A stretch of 64,000 nucleotides of DNA from Kribbella jejuensis (lineage in GTDB: Bacteria > Actinomycetota > Actinomycetes > Propionibacteriales > Kribbellaceae): positions 1,860,001-1,924,000 of the forward strand of contig NZ_VFMM01000001.1 of NCBI RefSeq assembly GCF_006715085.1. The letters run 5' to 3'. Each line of letters starts with the position of its first letter. Within the stretch, counting starts at the first letter, position 1. Shown in pieces: positions 44,590-53,287 of this stretch. The translations under genes and the position numbers were made by a program. A model generated the notes under the pieces. It saw only the letters and a list, made by a program, of their open reading frames with translations. It did not search any database and was not told the DNA's origin.

Positions 44590-45325
44590 CCGCGCGCCAT
44601 AGAAGGCGGCCCAAGTCAGCCGTCGGTTCCGTCAGCCCGTGAGTACCCAACGGCGAGCGGCAGACCAGCACACGAGGCGGCGTCCTTTCCACGCGCACCC
44701 CGCGACCAGCATCAGCTTCGCCGGCACCCGCACACCGTGGCACTCCCGCGCGCCGCCGAAGGCGGCCAACAACACAGTCGCCGCCACCATCAACCCGCCA
44801 GCACCTCACGTTTACGACGGACCCGTGCGCGAGGCGGCGGCCTTCCACGCGCGCCGCGACCAGCATCAGCTTCGCCACTGCCCACACATCCCAACACCTC
44901 CCGCGCCGCCGAGGCGGCCAGAAGAGAACAGTCGCCGCTCCCGTCAGCCCGTAGCACCTCACGTGCACGACAAACCGGTACTCGAGGCGGCGGCCTTTCG
45001 GCGCGCACGACGCGACCAGCATCTGCTTCGCCAGTGCCCGCGCGCCCTCGCACCTTCCGCGCGCCGCCGAAGGCGGCCAACAAGACAGCCGCCGCTCCCA
45101 TCAGCCCGTAGCACCTCATGGTTGCGACAGATCAGCACACGAGGCGGCGGCCTTTGCGGCGCGCACGACGCGACCAGCATCTGCTTCGCCAGCACCCGCA
45201 CACCTCGGCACCTCCCGCGCGCCGCCGAAGGCGGCCCGCAACACAGTCGCCGCCCATCATCCCGGTGGTCGGTTCACGTCTTTGAGTAGGCCCGAGCGCG
45301 GCAGGCGGCGGCCTTTGTGGGCGGT
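44590..45325. repeat. Direct-repeat array of about 155-bp units, five copies
   Basis: The word GAAGGCGGCC recurs at 44602, 44758, 44911 (one base shorter), 45069 and 45227, that is, every 153-158 bases, and the flanking words CGCGACCAGCATC, GCTTCGCC and GCGGCGGCCTTT recur in the same order in each unit. The copies are diverged (indels and substitutions), and all translated frames are Arg/Ala-rich and do not look like protein. The array fills the gap between the RHS toxin and the SANT-like gene. Confidence 0.85.
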
Positions 45326-45331
45326 GGGTGG

Positions 45332-45712
45332 TCAGGTTTCGTCGGGGGTGGTGGGGGTTGCGTCTTCGTCGAGGAGGCCTAGGTCTCTGAGGCGGCTGAT
45401 GATGCCGCCTTCCTGGCGGCCGAGGGTGGCGGCCAGGTGGTCGAACGGGGTGCCGTTGTGGAAGCCCTCGATGAGGGTTTGTTCGTCTTCGGGGGTCCAG
45501 CGGCGGAAGGCGTTCGGGGCGGTTCTGCGGGCTTTCTCGATTCGGCGGGTCATTGAGTTGGGGTTGATGGGTTCGAGGGAGCGGATTCGGGACTGGCGGT
45601 GGCGGCCTACCTCTTCGCCCTTCTGCCAGAAGATCACCGCGCCTTCGTCGAAGGTCATCAGGTCGGCGGGGACGTCGCAGTAGTCGGCGTCGTCGAGCAT
45701 CACTCGCATCAT
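45332..45712 (-). CDS. Small SANT/Myb-like DNA-binding protein
   Basis: A 126-residue protein. Residues about 65-110 (RRWTPEDEQTLIEGFHNGTP, then LAATLGRQEGGIISRLRDLG) form a Myb/SANT-like helical domain of the type seen in small actinobacterial proteins. The acidic N-terminal half (MRVMLDDADYCDVP) has no known fold. It starts at ATG 45712 or 45709, and its 3' end touches the 155-bp repeat array. Confidence 0.7.
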   Translation of the reverse strand: MMRVMLDDADYCDVPADLMTFDEGAVIFWQKGEEVGRHRQSRIRSLEPINPNSMTRRIEKARRTAPNAFRRWTPEDEQTLIEGFHNGTPFDHLAATLGRQEGGIISRLRDLGLLDEDATPTTPDET

Positions 45713-45826
45713 CTGTGGTTCTCGCTTTCATCAAGTACGGACCTGTGGTCGACAGAGAAGATGCCGAGGTTTGGGGCAAGCGGGCCACATCACTTGAGAC
45801 CTGTGGACAACCGATCGCACAACCAG

Positions 45827-45868
45827 TTTGCAAAAACTCTTTGCAAAGAGGCTTTGCAGTCCTATGCT
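45827..45868 (+). promoter_or_regulatory. Promoter with three phased TTTGCA repeats (leaderless)
   Basis: TTTGCA occurs at 45827, 45840 and 45853, exactly 13 bases apart. The middle copy with TATGCT (45863-45868) forms a -35/-10 pair spaced by 17 bases. The -10 ends seven bases before the ATG at 45876, so the transcript should start at that codon. The phased repeats are natural candidates for the site of the encoded regulator. Confidence 0.6.
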
Positions 45869-45875
45869 CGAGATC

Positions 45876-46472
45876 ATGAGCGACGAGAGCAGCGGCGGCG
45901 TCCCGCGGACGGTTCGGTTGGATCGGGAGTTGGTGCGGGCGTTGGCCCATCCGATGCGGAATCGGATCCTGGGTCTACTACGGGTGTACGGGCCGCAGAC
46001 GGCGACGTCGCTCGCTGGGAGGCTCGGGGTGAACACCGGGGCGACCAGCTACCACCTGCGGCAACTGGCGGACGCGGGGCTGGTGGTGGAGGACGACAGC
46101 CGCGGGAACGCCCGCGACCGGTGGTGGAAGTCAGCCCACCAGGGCACGGAGTTCGACAAGGCCGAGCTGCTGGATCAGGAGCCCGAGTTGGCGTTGGGGT
46201 TCCTGCACGGGGTTGGGCAGACGTACGCCGAGAACATCTTCGGGTTCATCGACGCGATGCAGACGATGCCTGAGGACTGGCGGGACGCCAGCGTGTTGTC
46301 GGACTACTTCTTTCATCTGCGGGCCGATCAGCTCGACGCGATGATGCACGAGGTCATGGCTGTGCTCGAGAAGTACAAGACGGACGATCTGACCGCTCCC
46401 CTGCCTGAGGGCGCCGAACAGGTCACCGTGCAGATCCAGGCGTTCCCGCGCGAAACCCGGATAACACAATGA
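45876..46472 (+). CDS. ArsR-type helix-turn-helix regulator
   Basis: A 198-residue regulator with an N-terminal ArsR-like winged helix (VRALAHPMRNRILGLLRVYG, then TGATSYHLRQLADAGLVVED) and a long C-terminal helical domain. ATG 45876 is chosen over the upstream ATGs because a good promoter ends just before it and no ribosome-binding site is present, as in leaderless genes. It overlaps the MFS gene by four bases; regulator and exporter form an operon, presumably autoregulated. Confidence 0.88.
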   Translation: MSDESSGGVPRTVRLDRELVRALAHPMRNRILGLLRVYGPQTATSLAGRLGVNTGATSYHLRQLADAGLVVEDDSRGNARDRWWKSAHQGTEFDKAELLDQEPELALGFLHGVGQTYAENIFGFIDAMQTMPEDWRDASVLSDYFFHLRADQLDAMMHEVMAVLEKYKTDDLTAPLPEGAEQVTVQIQAFPRETRITQ

Positions 46473-47719
46473 CCAGGAACCGCGCCCCGCTCGTAGCCTT
46501 CCTGGTGGCGAACGTCGTGTCGATCTGCGGTACGAAGGTCAGCGCGATCGCCATCCCCTGGTTCGTACTGATCACCACCGGATCCCCTGTAAAGACAGGC
46601 CTCGTGGCGCTCGCCGAGATGGCGCCCCTGGTCATCGTGAAGGCCGTAGGTGGACCGCTCATCGACAAGGTCGGCGCCCGTCGCATCAGCGTACTGGCCG
46701 ACACCGCGAGTACCGGCGTCGTAGCGCTCGTACCGCTCCTGCACACCGTCGGCCTACTGCACTTCCCCACTCTGCTCGTACTCGTAGCGATCGCCGGCGC
46801 GCTCCGCGGACCGGGCGACTCCGCCAAGGAGACCCTGATCCCCGACATCGCCCGAGCGGCCAAGGTCCCGCTCGAACGCGTGACAGGCCTGGAGAGTACG
46901 ACGGAACGCCTGGCCGGCTTCTTCGCGTACGCGCTCGCCGGCGGACTGATCACCCTGGTCGGATCGGTCAACGCACTCTGGATCGACGCGGCGTCGTTCG
47001 GCGTCTGCGCCGTACTGATCGCCCGCTGGATCCCCAAGCAGGACAAGCAACCGACGAACAACGAACTCGAGGAGAGCTACGGCCACCGCCTCCGCGAAGG
47101 CTGGAACTTCCTCCGCACCGACCGGCTTCTGCTGCCGCTCGTCGCGATGATCGCCGTCACCAATCTGCTCGACGCGGCCGTCGGCACCGTACTGCTGCCC
47201 GTCTGGATCAGGGAGCACGGCTACGGCCCCGGCCACACCAGCCTCATCCTCACCTCGTTCGGTGTGACCGCCACGGCGTTCGCCCTGCTCGCATCGGCCA
47301 TCGGCGACCGCATCCCGCGCAAGCTGATCTTCACGGTCGCGTTCCTGATCGCAGGAGCTCCGCGCTTCATCGCCATGGCAACGGACGCGCCGGTGTGGAC
47401 GCTGATGGCGGTGTACGCCGTCGGCGGCATCGGCGCGGGCTTCATCAACCCCGTACTCGGCGCGATCCGCGTCGAGCGGATCCCCGGTTATCTACTCGGC
47501 CGGGTCAACTCGTTGTCGAACGCGGTCTGCTGGACCGGCGTACCGCTGGGAGGTGTCGTGGCGGGTGCAGCGATCGCAGGCATCGGTCTGGCGCCCGCAC
47601 TGCTCGCAGGTGGTGCCATCTACCTGATCGCGACGATGTCACCGGTACTGATAGGCCGCCACGAGAGCTGGAAAGCTACACCGGCCCCTCAGGAGATGGA
47701 GGTAGTCCCTGCGCCCTAG
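46469..47719 (+). CDS. MFS efflux transporter
   Basis: A 416-residue transporter of the MFS_3 (enterobactin/macrolide exporter-like) group with about twelve helices, the first being APLVAFLVANVVSICGTKVS. The cytoplasmic loop (GGPLIDKVGARRIS) shows the motif A pattern. Coupled by overlap to the ArsR-type regulator, which implies export of an inducing compound. The 3' 44 bp overlap the convergent membrane-protein gene. Confidence 0.88.
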   Translation: MTRNRAPLVAFLVANVVSICGTKVSAIAIPWFVLITTGSPVKTGLVALAEMAPLVIVKAVGGPLIDKVGARRISVLADTASTGVVALVPLLHTVGLLHFPTLLVLVAIAGALRGPGDSAKETLIPDIARAAKVPLERVTGLESTTERLAGFFAYALAGGLITLVGSVNALWIDAASFGVCAVLIARWIPKQDKQPTNNELEESYGHRLREGWNFLRTDRLLLPLVAMIAVTNLLDAAVGTVLLPVWIREHGYGPGHTSLILTSFGVTATAFALLASAIGDRIPRKLIFTVAFLIAGAPRFIAMATDAPVWTLMAVYAVGGIGAGFINPVLGAIRVERIPGYLLGRVNSLSNAVCWTGVPLGGVVAGAAIAGIGLAPALLAGGAIYLIATMSPVLIGRHESWKATPAPQEMEVVPAP

Positions 47720-48752
47720 CCTTGGCCGCAGCGTCCAGGGCGACACGCATGCGCTCCCGCTCCGCCCGCAGCAGGCCCAGCATCACCAGGTCCAGCAGCA
47801 TGCCACCGGCGGCCGCGAACTGGGTGGCGGCGAACTGGAAGACCTGGGTCATCAGCAACGACACCAGCACCGCCAGCTCGAACAGCCGGACCGCCCTGGC
47901 CCGGTTGCCCTTCCGCAACGCCAGAGCTCCCCGCACCGTGAAGGTTGCCGAGAGCAAGCTCCCGGCGGTCACGCCGAGCACCGGCAGGTGGTTCAGCCCG
48001 TTGCCCAGTACGGCGGCGATGACGAGCTCACCGACCGCCTGGATGGCCAGTACGGCGACCGCGATCCGCGGCGCCTTCGGGTGCGTGGCGAGGCGCTCGA
48101 AGCCGCGCTGGAGCGCCTGCCAGGCCGCGTCCACGGGAGCGGCCAGCTCGACCTCGTCCGCCGGGCAGGCCGCCAGTAGCTCGGCCGTCTCGCGGCGGCC
48201 CTGCACCTCCGGCGAAACGGTGCGCAGCAGCTCCGAGGCCTCGGCCCGGCGCCGGTGCGACAGGCCGCCCGCGACACCCTCGACGGCGTGGTCGATGACG
48301 TTGGCCAGCTCCTCGCGCGGGTCGATCGGACGCCTCGTGGCGAGGAACCGGAAGCCCAGCACGATCAGTACGAAGACGATGTAAACGATCGCGGCGGTCG
48401 GCTTGTAGAAGTAGTTGTTGTCCGAGGTGACGAACTTCCCCACCTCGTCGATGAACAGCCCGAACCCGATCCCGCCGATCGTCGCCGCGGCCGGCCGTAC
48501 CACCGGGCCGACGTACCCGAGCAGCAGTGAGATCGCGATCAGCATCAGCAGGCCGCCCGGCAGCACGTGCGCGATGTGCAGGCCCTTGCCGCCGATCTGT
48601 GGGTACCCGCTCAGGCTGAGGATCAGCCGCGTGATCAGCACCGTCGCCACGCCCGACACCACGAACGTCGTCAGGTGCTCCCCCGACCGTACGTTCCGGA
48701 CCATTCCGGCCCGCATCAGGTACGACGAACGTCCACCGGCGGAGGTACTCAT
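47676..48752 (-). CDS. Conserved-looking multi-pass membrane protein
   Basis: A 358-residue protein with four N-terminal helices (about residues 27-48, 62-84, 88-105, 115-140), a soluble helical part (about 145-225) and three or four more helices. The GGIGFGLFIDEVGKFVTSDNNYF segment between helices 3 and 4 is striking, with acidic and aromatic residues at the membrane. I do not recognise a named family. It overlaps the MFS gene tail-to-tail by 44 bp. Confidence 0.75.
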   Translation of the reverse strand: MSTSAGGRSSYLMRAGMVRNVRSGEHLTTFVVSGVATVLITRLILSLSGYPQIGGKGLHIAHVLPGGLLMLIAISLLLGYVGPVVRPAAATIGGIGFGLFIDEVGKFVTSDNNYFYKPTAAIVYIVFVLIVLGFRFLATRRPIDPREELANVIDHAVEGVAGGLSHRRRAEASELLRTVSPEVQGRRETAELLAACPADEVELAAPVDAAWQALQRGFERLATHPKAPRIAVAVLAIQAVGELVIAAVLGNGLNHLPVLGVTAGSLLSATFTVRGALALRKGNRARAVRLFELAVLVSLLMTQVFQFAATQFAAAGGMLLDLVMLGLLRAERERMRVALDAAAKARAQGLPPSPEGPV

Positions 48753-48761
48753 ACGCGGACG

Positions 48762-48848
48762 TTACCGGAGGAAGGCTGCCACGACGACGATGGCGACCAG
48801 GGCTGCCAGTACGAGCGAGGTCACCAGTCGGCGCGTGCGGGGATCCAC
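48762..48848 (-). CDS. Putative 28-residue membrane peptide
   Basis: GTG-started frame VDPRTRRLVTSLVLAALVAI plus eight residues: a basic head and one 19-residue membrane helix. It starts four bases after the FAD oxidase stop on the same strand, before the membrane-protein gene. A ribosome-binding site is weak, so translation is uncertain. Confidence 0.4.
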   Translation of the reverse strand: MDPRTRRLVTSLVLAALVAIVVVAAFLR

Positions 48849-48852
48849 CCGG

Positions 48853-50190
48853 TCAGGGTAGGCGGAAGTTCCCCACGAACATGTCATCGGGGTCCACCCG
48901 CAGCTTGATCTGCCGCAACCGGGCCAGGTCCGTGGAGCTGTAGCACTCCTGCAACGAGCCCCACGCAGACAGACCGGTCGGCGGCATCGCACCGGCATGC
49001 CACGGAGTCAGCGCCTCCTGGAACGTCCGGAGCGCCGCGATCGCCTGTGGCTGCAACTGCGGATCCTGCACGATCGAGACGGCCAGCACCATGTATTGCG
49101 CTGCCGGGTCAGCCGCCGCGACACCAGGGCGTCGGACGCCAGCGCCGGCCCGGAGGTGCCGTACCTGCGCCTGGAAGATCAGCGACGGCTGCCCGCAGTA
49201 CTCCATCAACGTGCGGATGAGGTCCGGAGTGAGCTCGTCGAACGTACTGCTGATCAGCGACAGCGCCTGCGGCGGAGCAGGCACCGCGTTGAGCTCTCCG
49301 ACACCGCTGGGCTGCAGTGACTGCACGGTGTCGCTCACCGGAGTACCCGCTGCCCGCACAGTAGAGAGGGCCGCTTCCATGGCCTCGGGGTGGTACGGGG
49401 TCATCCCGTCGACCATGCAGAACGACTTGCCCCGCACGCCGTCCGGCACCGCCGGTACGTCGGGGTAGTGGATGAGGTACGCCCACAGTGTCACCTGGGG
49501 AGCCGCCTCCTGCGTGGCCTTGCCGTACGCCGTCAGCACGGCCTCGGCCTGCTCGATCGGGAACATCAGCCGTGCGCCGGTGATCGCCGGTGCCGGGTGT
49601 AGATCGACCTCCACAGCCGTCAGCACGCCGAAGTTCCCACCGCCGCCACGCAGCGCCCACATCAGGTCCGCGTCGGACGCGTCGTCGATCCACCGGCGCT
49701 CCCCGGTTGCATCGACGATCTCTGCGGCCCGCAGACTCGCTGCGCCGCTCCCGTACGGCCGGGCGAACCAGGAGAACCCGCCGTTGGTACAGAAGCCGGC
49801 CACGGAGACGTTCCCGCTCGTCCCAGGCAGTCCGGTCAGCCCCGTACCGTCCAGCGCGGTCTGCACAGCCCCCCACCGCACACCGGCACCGACCCGCGCC
49901 ACCCGGGCGTCGGAGTCGATCCAGATGTCGTCCAGGGCGCCCGTACGTACGACGATCGCCCCGTCCAACGCCCGGGTCGCACCGTGCCCACCCGCCTGCG
50001 CAGCCACCTTCAGCCCGCGTGCACCGGCGTACGCGACCACACGTTCGACGTCCTTCGGATCGGCCGCCTCCACCACCGCAGCAGGCCTCTGGTCAACCGA
50101 CAGGTTCCACCCACGCCGCACCTGCTCCCACTCCACCTCCCCCGGTGTCACGAGCCGCCCACTCAGCACCCGCCCCAAGTCCTCGAACAT
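48853..50190 (-). CDS. FAD-linked oxidase (PCMH/BBE type)
   Basis: A 445-residue flavoprotein with an N-terminal PCMH FAD domain: VAAQAGGHGATRAL (the His that can bind FAD covalently), GLTGLPGTSGNVSVAGFCTNGG and ALRGGGGNFGVLTAVEVDLH. The C-terminus ends in the berberine-bridge motif DPDDMFVGNF (usually YDPxNxFR). Substrate unknown; relatives oxidise sugars, alkaloids and polyketides. ATG 50190 is chosen because AGGGGAGG precedes it by eight bases. Confidence 0.88.
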   Translation of the reverse strand: MFEDLGRVLSGRLVTPGEVEWEQVRRGWNLSVDQRPAAVVEAADPKDVERVVAYAGARGLKVAAQAGGHGATRALDGAIVVRTGALDDIWIDSDARVARVGAGVRWGAVQTALDGTGLTGLPGTSGNVSVAGFCTNGGFSWFARPYGSGAASLRAAEIVDATGERRWIDDASDADLMWALRGGGGNFGVLTAVEVDLHPAPAITGARLMFPIEQAEAVLTAYGKATQEAAPQVTLWAYLIHYPDVPAVPDGVRGKSFCMVDGMTPYHPEAMEAALSTVRAAGTPVSDTVQSLQPSGVGELNAVPAPPQALSLISSTFDELTPDLIRTLMEYCGQPSLIFQAQVRHLRAGAGVRRPGVAAADPAAQYMVLAVSIVQDPQLQPQAIAALRTFQEALTPWHAGAMPPTGLSAWGSLQECYSSTDLARLRQIKLRVDPDDMFVGNFRLP

Positions 50191-50241
50191 GCCCACCACC
50201 TCCCCTGAGCGACCCCACGTCCAGTCTGCCCACGAGGCGGG

Positions 50242-51882
50242 TCAAGATCCCGTTCGGTGAAGGTTGAGCAGGGGTTCTGGGCGGTGGACGCCGCGGGGGT
50301 GGTAGCCGAGGGCGTCGGACAGGCCTAGGTAGTCGGAGAGGAGCCAGATGATGGCCAGCCACATCTCTGTGCCTTGGAGGCCGGGGAGCGCGCGGTCGTC
50401 GGTGCCGTCGGGGGCGAATGCGAAGCCCTCGCCGTCGACCCAGCGGGGCAGGATCGCGCGTAGTTGCTGCTCGGCCCAGCGGCGGGCGTCGGGTTCGCCG
50501 TACGACGTCTGTTTGCGGGCCAGCCACAGCGGGTGGATGACGTCGAGGACGTTGCAGGCGTTGTAGTTGTCGCCGGTGAACATCCGCTGGTCGTTGCTAT
50601 GGGCAAGAACTGTGGCGACGGCCTGTTCGGGGTACGGGAGCGGGAGGCCGAACTGGGCGTACGTGCCGCGCGTCAGCCGGTAGAAACCGTTCACCACCTG
50701 CAGCAGTCCGTCGTCGGGATGTTGGTGTCCCCAACCTCCGGTCGTTGGATCGGCCCTTGTGACTAGCCAGCCCATCAGAGCTTCGAGCGGCCCGGATTCC
50801 TTGTGGTCATGGAGGTTTCGGGCAATGGCGGTGCCCAGGTGGTCGATACCAGATCCGGCCGACCAAGCTCTTCTTGCCCACGGCAAGTTGTCCAGCTCGG
50901 TGAAGGCGAACGACGTGTCGATCGGATGCTCGAAGCTGCTGCCGAGGAGCTGGAGTGCGTAGCCGACGCAGAGCACGTGGTAGCCGGCAGGGCCTTCGAG
51001 GACGGACAGTGGGGTGTCGTCCGGGAGGTCCAGCCCGGCGTCGGAGAGGTCTCCTGGTGCGACCAGTCCCGTCTTCGGGTCCTGCCGATGACGCAGCCGA
51101 CGGACCAGGTCGTCGCGGGTGTGCCCGAGCGGAGTACGGCGTACCAGCAGGTCCGCGATCTCGACGGCGTCGCACCACGGGCGGATCTCCGGCGCGCGCT
51201 CGAGGCCGGGGCGATCGACGAAACGCATACCGTCCCAGCAGCGCGCGAGTACGTCGTCCACCTGGGCGCGGGCCTTGGCGGCGAAGTCGGAGAGCAACGT
51301 CGTGAGATCACCTGACACGGGGGCTCCTGTCCGCGAACGAAGGATGCGGGCTGGGTTGCCGGCCGCGACGGAGTTGGCCGGGATGTCCTTCGTGACGACC
51401 GCGCCGGCGCCGATGATCGTGTGCGGGCCGATCGTCACGCCGTCGAGGATCGTCACGTTCGAGCCGATCCAGACGTCGTCACCGATCGTGATGCCGAGCG
51501 AGGTGTGCGGCTGCCGGAAGATCGGCTCGCCCGGCTCGGTGCCGTGGTTGAACGCGAGCAGCGATGTGTGCGCGCCGATCCGGACGCCGTCGCCGATCGT
51601 CACCTCGCCGCGGACCGCGGAGAACGGGTTGATCGTGGAGTCGGCGCCGAGTGCGATCCGGCCGGTGACGTAGGCGTGCGCCGCGATGTACGAACGCTCC
51701 CCCATCCGGAGCTCGTCGCAGTACACCGCGGCCGACTCGGCGACGTACACGTCGTCCGCGAGCTCGACCGCCCCGCCGAGCCGCGCCTGCCGTTCGGCCT
51801 GCCGCTCACGCTCGTCGCCGGACGCCTTCCGGGCAAACTCCCAGGGGAGGAAATCGAGACGCAACGGCTCACGAGAAGGCAT
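50242..51882 (-). CDS. Fusion of hexapeptide acetyltransferase and alpha/alpha-toroid-like domain
   Basis: A 546-residue two-domain protein. The first 200 residues are a left-handed beta-helix acyltransferase with hexapeptide repeats (VYVAESAAVYCDELRMG, ITIGDDVWIGSNVTIL, GPHTIIGAGAVVTKDIPANS, GNPARIL), as in maltose O-acetyltransferases. The remaining 340 residues (from WDGMRFVDRP; PTTGGWGHQHPDDG, NYNACNVLDVIHPLW) look like an alpha/alpha-toroid or glycosidase-like domain I cannot name. Divergent from the LacI gene that borders a sugar ABC importer, so carbohydrate modification is likely. No ribosome-binding site precedes the ATG. Confidence 0.72.
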   Translation of the reverse strand: MPSREPLRLDFLPWEFARKASGDERERQAERQARLGGAVELADDVYVAESAAVYCDELRMGERSYIAAHAYVTGRIALGADSTINPFSAVRGEVTIGDGVRIGAHTSLLAFNHGTEPGEPIFRQPHTSLGITIGDDVWIGSNVTILDGVTIGPHTIIGAGAVVTKDIPANSVAAGNPARILRSRTGAPVSGDLTTLLSDFAAKARAQVDDVLARCWDGMRFVDRPGLERAPEIRPWCDAVEIADLLVRRTPLGHTRDDLVRRLRHRQDPKTGLVAPGDLSDAGLDLPDDTPLSVLEGPAGYHVLCVGYALQLLGSSFEHPIDTSFAFTELDNLPWARRAWSAGSGIDHLGTAIARNLHDHKESGPLEALMGWLVTRADPTTGGWGHQHPDDGLLQVVNGFYRLTRGTYAQFGLPLPYPEQAVATVLAHSNDQRMFTGDNYNACNVLDVIHPLWLARKQTSYGEPDARRWAEQQLRAILPRWVDGEGFAFAPDGTDDRALPGLQGTEMWLAIIWLLSDYLGLSDALGYHPRGVHRPEPLLNLHRTGS

Positions 51883-51989
51883 GGGAAAACGCTATCCAAA
51901 ACCTGTCGCTCAGGCTAGCCCCGGAAAGCCGCTGCTAACCTCCCGTCTGACATGAACACTTTTCCGTCTGTGCGAGGGGCGGCCGGGCG

Positions 51990-53072
51990 ATGACGACGAG
52001 CGGATCGGTCGCGGACGGCGACGACGGCCACGACGGCCCGTCCGGCGGCACCCGCCGTACCCACCGGGTCACGATCAGCGATCTCGCCCGCCGGTTGCAC
52101 ATCTCCAAGGCCTCGGTCTCGTACGCGCTGAACGGTCGCGCCGGTGTCAGCGAGGAGACCCGGCAACGCGTCCTCGACCTGGCCGAAGAGCTCGGCTTCC
52201 ACCCGAACTCCGCCGCCGTCGCACTGTCCGCGAGCCGCACCCGGACGATCGGCATCGTGATCGCGCGGGACCCGACGCTGATCTCGACCGAAGCGTTCTA
52301 CATGCGCACCCTGGTCGGCATCGAGCAGTACCTGAACGAGGTCGACTCGTCACTGTTGCTCCGCCTGACCGGTGAGCACGGCGAGGATCTCGACGTACTG
52401 CGTCGTTGGTCGCGCCAGGGCCGCGTGGACGGGTTCATCCTGTTCGACGAACTCGAGGACGACCTGCGGATCCCGTTGCTGACGGAGCTCGGGGTGCCGT
52501 GCGTGGTGGTCAGCTCGAACGAGCCGGACGACACCGTCGGGCGGTTGATCAGCTCGTCGACGGAGACGGTCGAACTGCTGCTCGATCACCTCGCGGAGCT
52601 CGGGCACACCGACATCGCGCACATCAGCGGGCCGTTCACGTTCATCCACGAGCGGCTGCGCGTCCAGACCCTGCTCGAGCAGGCCGCGCGGCGCGGGATG
52701 GTCGTACGGCACCTGGAGGGCACGTACCGGTACGACGACGGCGCCGACCTGACCCGCCGGCTGCTGACCGGGCCGAACCCGCCGACCGCGATCGTGCTCG
52801 GCAACGACCTGATGGCGGTCGCCGCGTTGCGGGTCGCGATGGATCTCGGTACGGCGGTACCGGACGAGGTGTCGGTGGTGGCCTGGGACGACTCGCCGCT
52901 GTGCGAACTCGCCCGGCCCGGGATCACCGCAGTCGACCAGAAGACGATGGAACGCGGGCGCGCGGCCGCCGATCTGCTGCTCCGGATGGTCACCGGCAAC
53001 ACGGTCCTGCACGAGGAAGCACCCCCGGGTGAACTCCGCCGCCGGGAGTCGTCCGGCCCCGCAAGAAGCTGA
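51990..53072 (+). CDS. LacI-family transcriptional regulator
   Basis: A 360-residue sugar-responsive repressor. The HTH (TISDLARRLHISKASVSYAL) and hinge (NSAAVALSASRTRTIGIVIA) are followed by a periplasmic-binding-protein-like domain with HISGPFTFIHERL and SVVAWDDSPLCELARPGIT, typical of GalR/LacI. AACCGGTT-type palindromes stand before the importer genes downstream. The last codons are part of a 32-bp sequence that is repeated 77 bp further on. Confidence 0.93.
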   Translation: MTTSGSVADGDDGHDGPSGGTRRTHRVTISDLARRLHISKASVSYALNGRAGVSEETRQRVLDLAEELGFHPNSAAVALSASRTRTIGIVIARDPTLISTEAFYMRTLVGIEQYLNEVDSSLLLRLTGEHGEDLDVLRRWSRQGRVDGFILFDELEDDLRIPLLTELGVPCVVVSSNEPDDTVGRLISSSTETVELLLDHLAELGHTDIAHISGPFTFIHERLRVQTLLEQAARRGMVVRHLEGTYRYDDGADLTRRLLTGPNPPTAIVLGNDLMAVAALRVAMDLGTAVPDEVSVVAWDDSPLCELARPGITAVDQKTMERGRAAADLLLRMVTGNTVLHEEAPPGELRRRESSGPARS

Positions 53073-53139
53073 AAGCACGCTCCGCTCGGGGCAGGGCCGG
53101 GGTGGGCGAACTCCGCCGCCATGCGTCATCCGGCCCCGC
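53031..53139. repeat. Pair of 32-bp direct repeats at the end of the LacI gene
   Basis: 53031-53062 and 53108-53139 share 28 of 32 bases (GAACTCCGCCGCC...CCGGCCCCGC). The first copy lies in the lacI coding end, the second in the intergenic region, suggesting a small local duplication. Confidence 0.6.
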
Positions 53140-53186
53140 TCGACGCTAACCCCTAGATCACATCCTCGTAACGAAGATGGTTCTAC

Positions 53187-53221
53187 TGAACCGGTTAGGG
53201 TTTCGAAACTTAACCGGTTAG
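53187..53221. promoter_or_regulatory. Paired LacI-type operators
   Basis: TGAACCGGTTAG (53187-53198) and TTAACCGGTTAG (53210-53221) lie 23 bp apart, about two helical turns, with the palindrome GTTTCGAAAC (53200-53209) between them. Central-CG palindromes with AACCGGTT are characteristic operators of LacI-family proteins. They lie in the promoter region of the sugar importer. Confidence 0.72.
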
Positions 53222-53287
53222 GTCAGGATGGGCCCGATCCGCCCCCGCAGCTCCGCGGGGGCTCGAAACGGGACGAGGGAGTCCGAC

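Noticed and set aside
44639..45289. Protein-coding gene over the 155-bp array
   Set aside because: All frames are Arg/Ala/Pro-rich repeat translations without a start or family.
44590..45325. CRISPR array
   Set aside because: Units of 153-158 bp diverge over their whole length; there is no short constant repeat with unique spacers and no cas gene.
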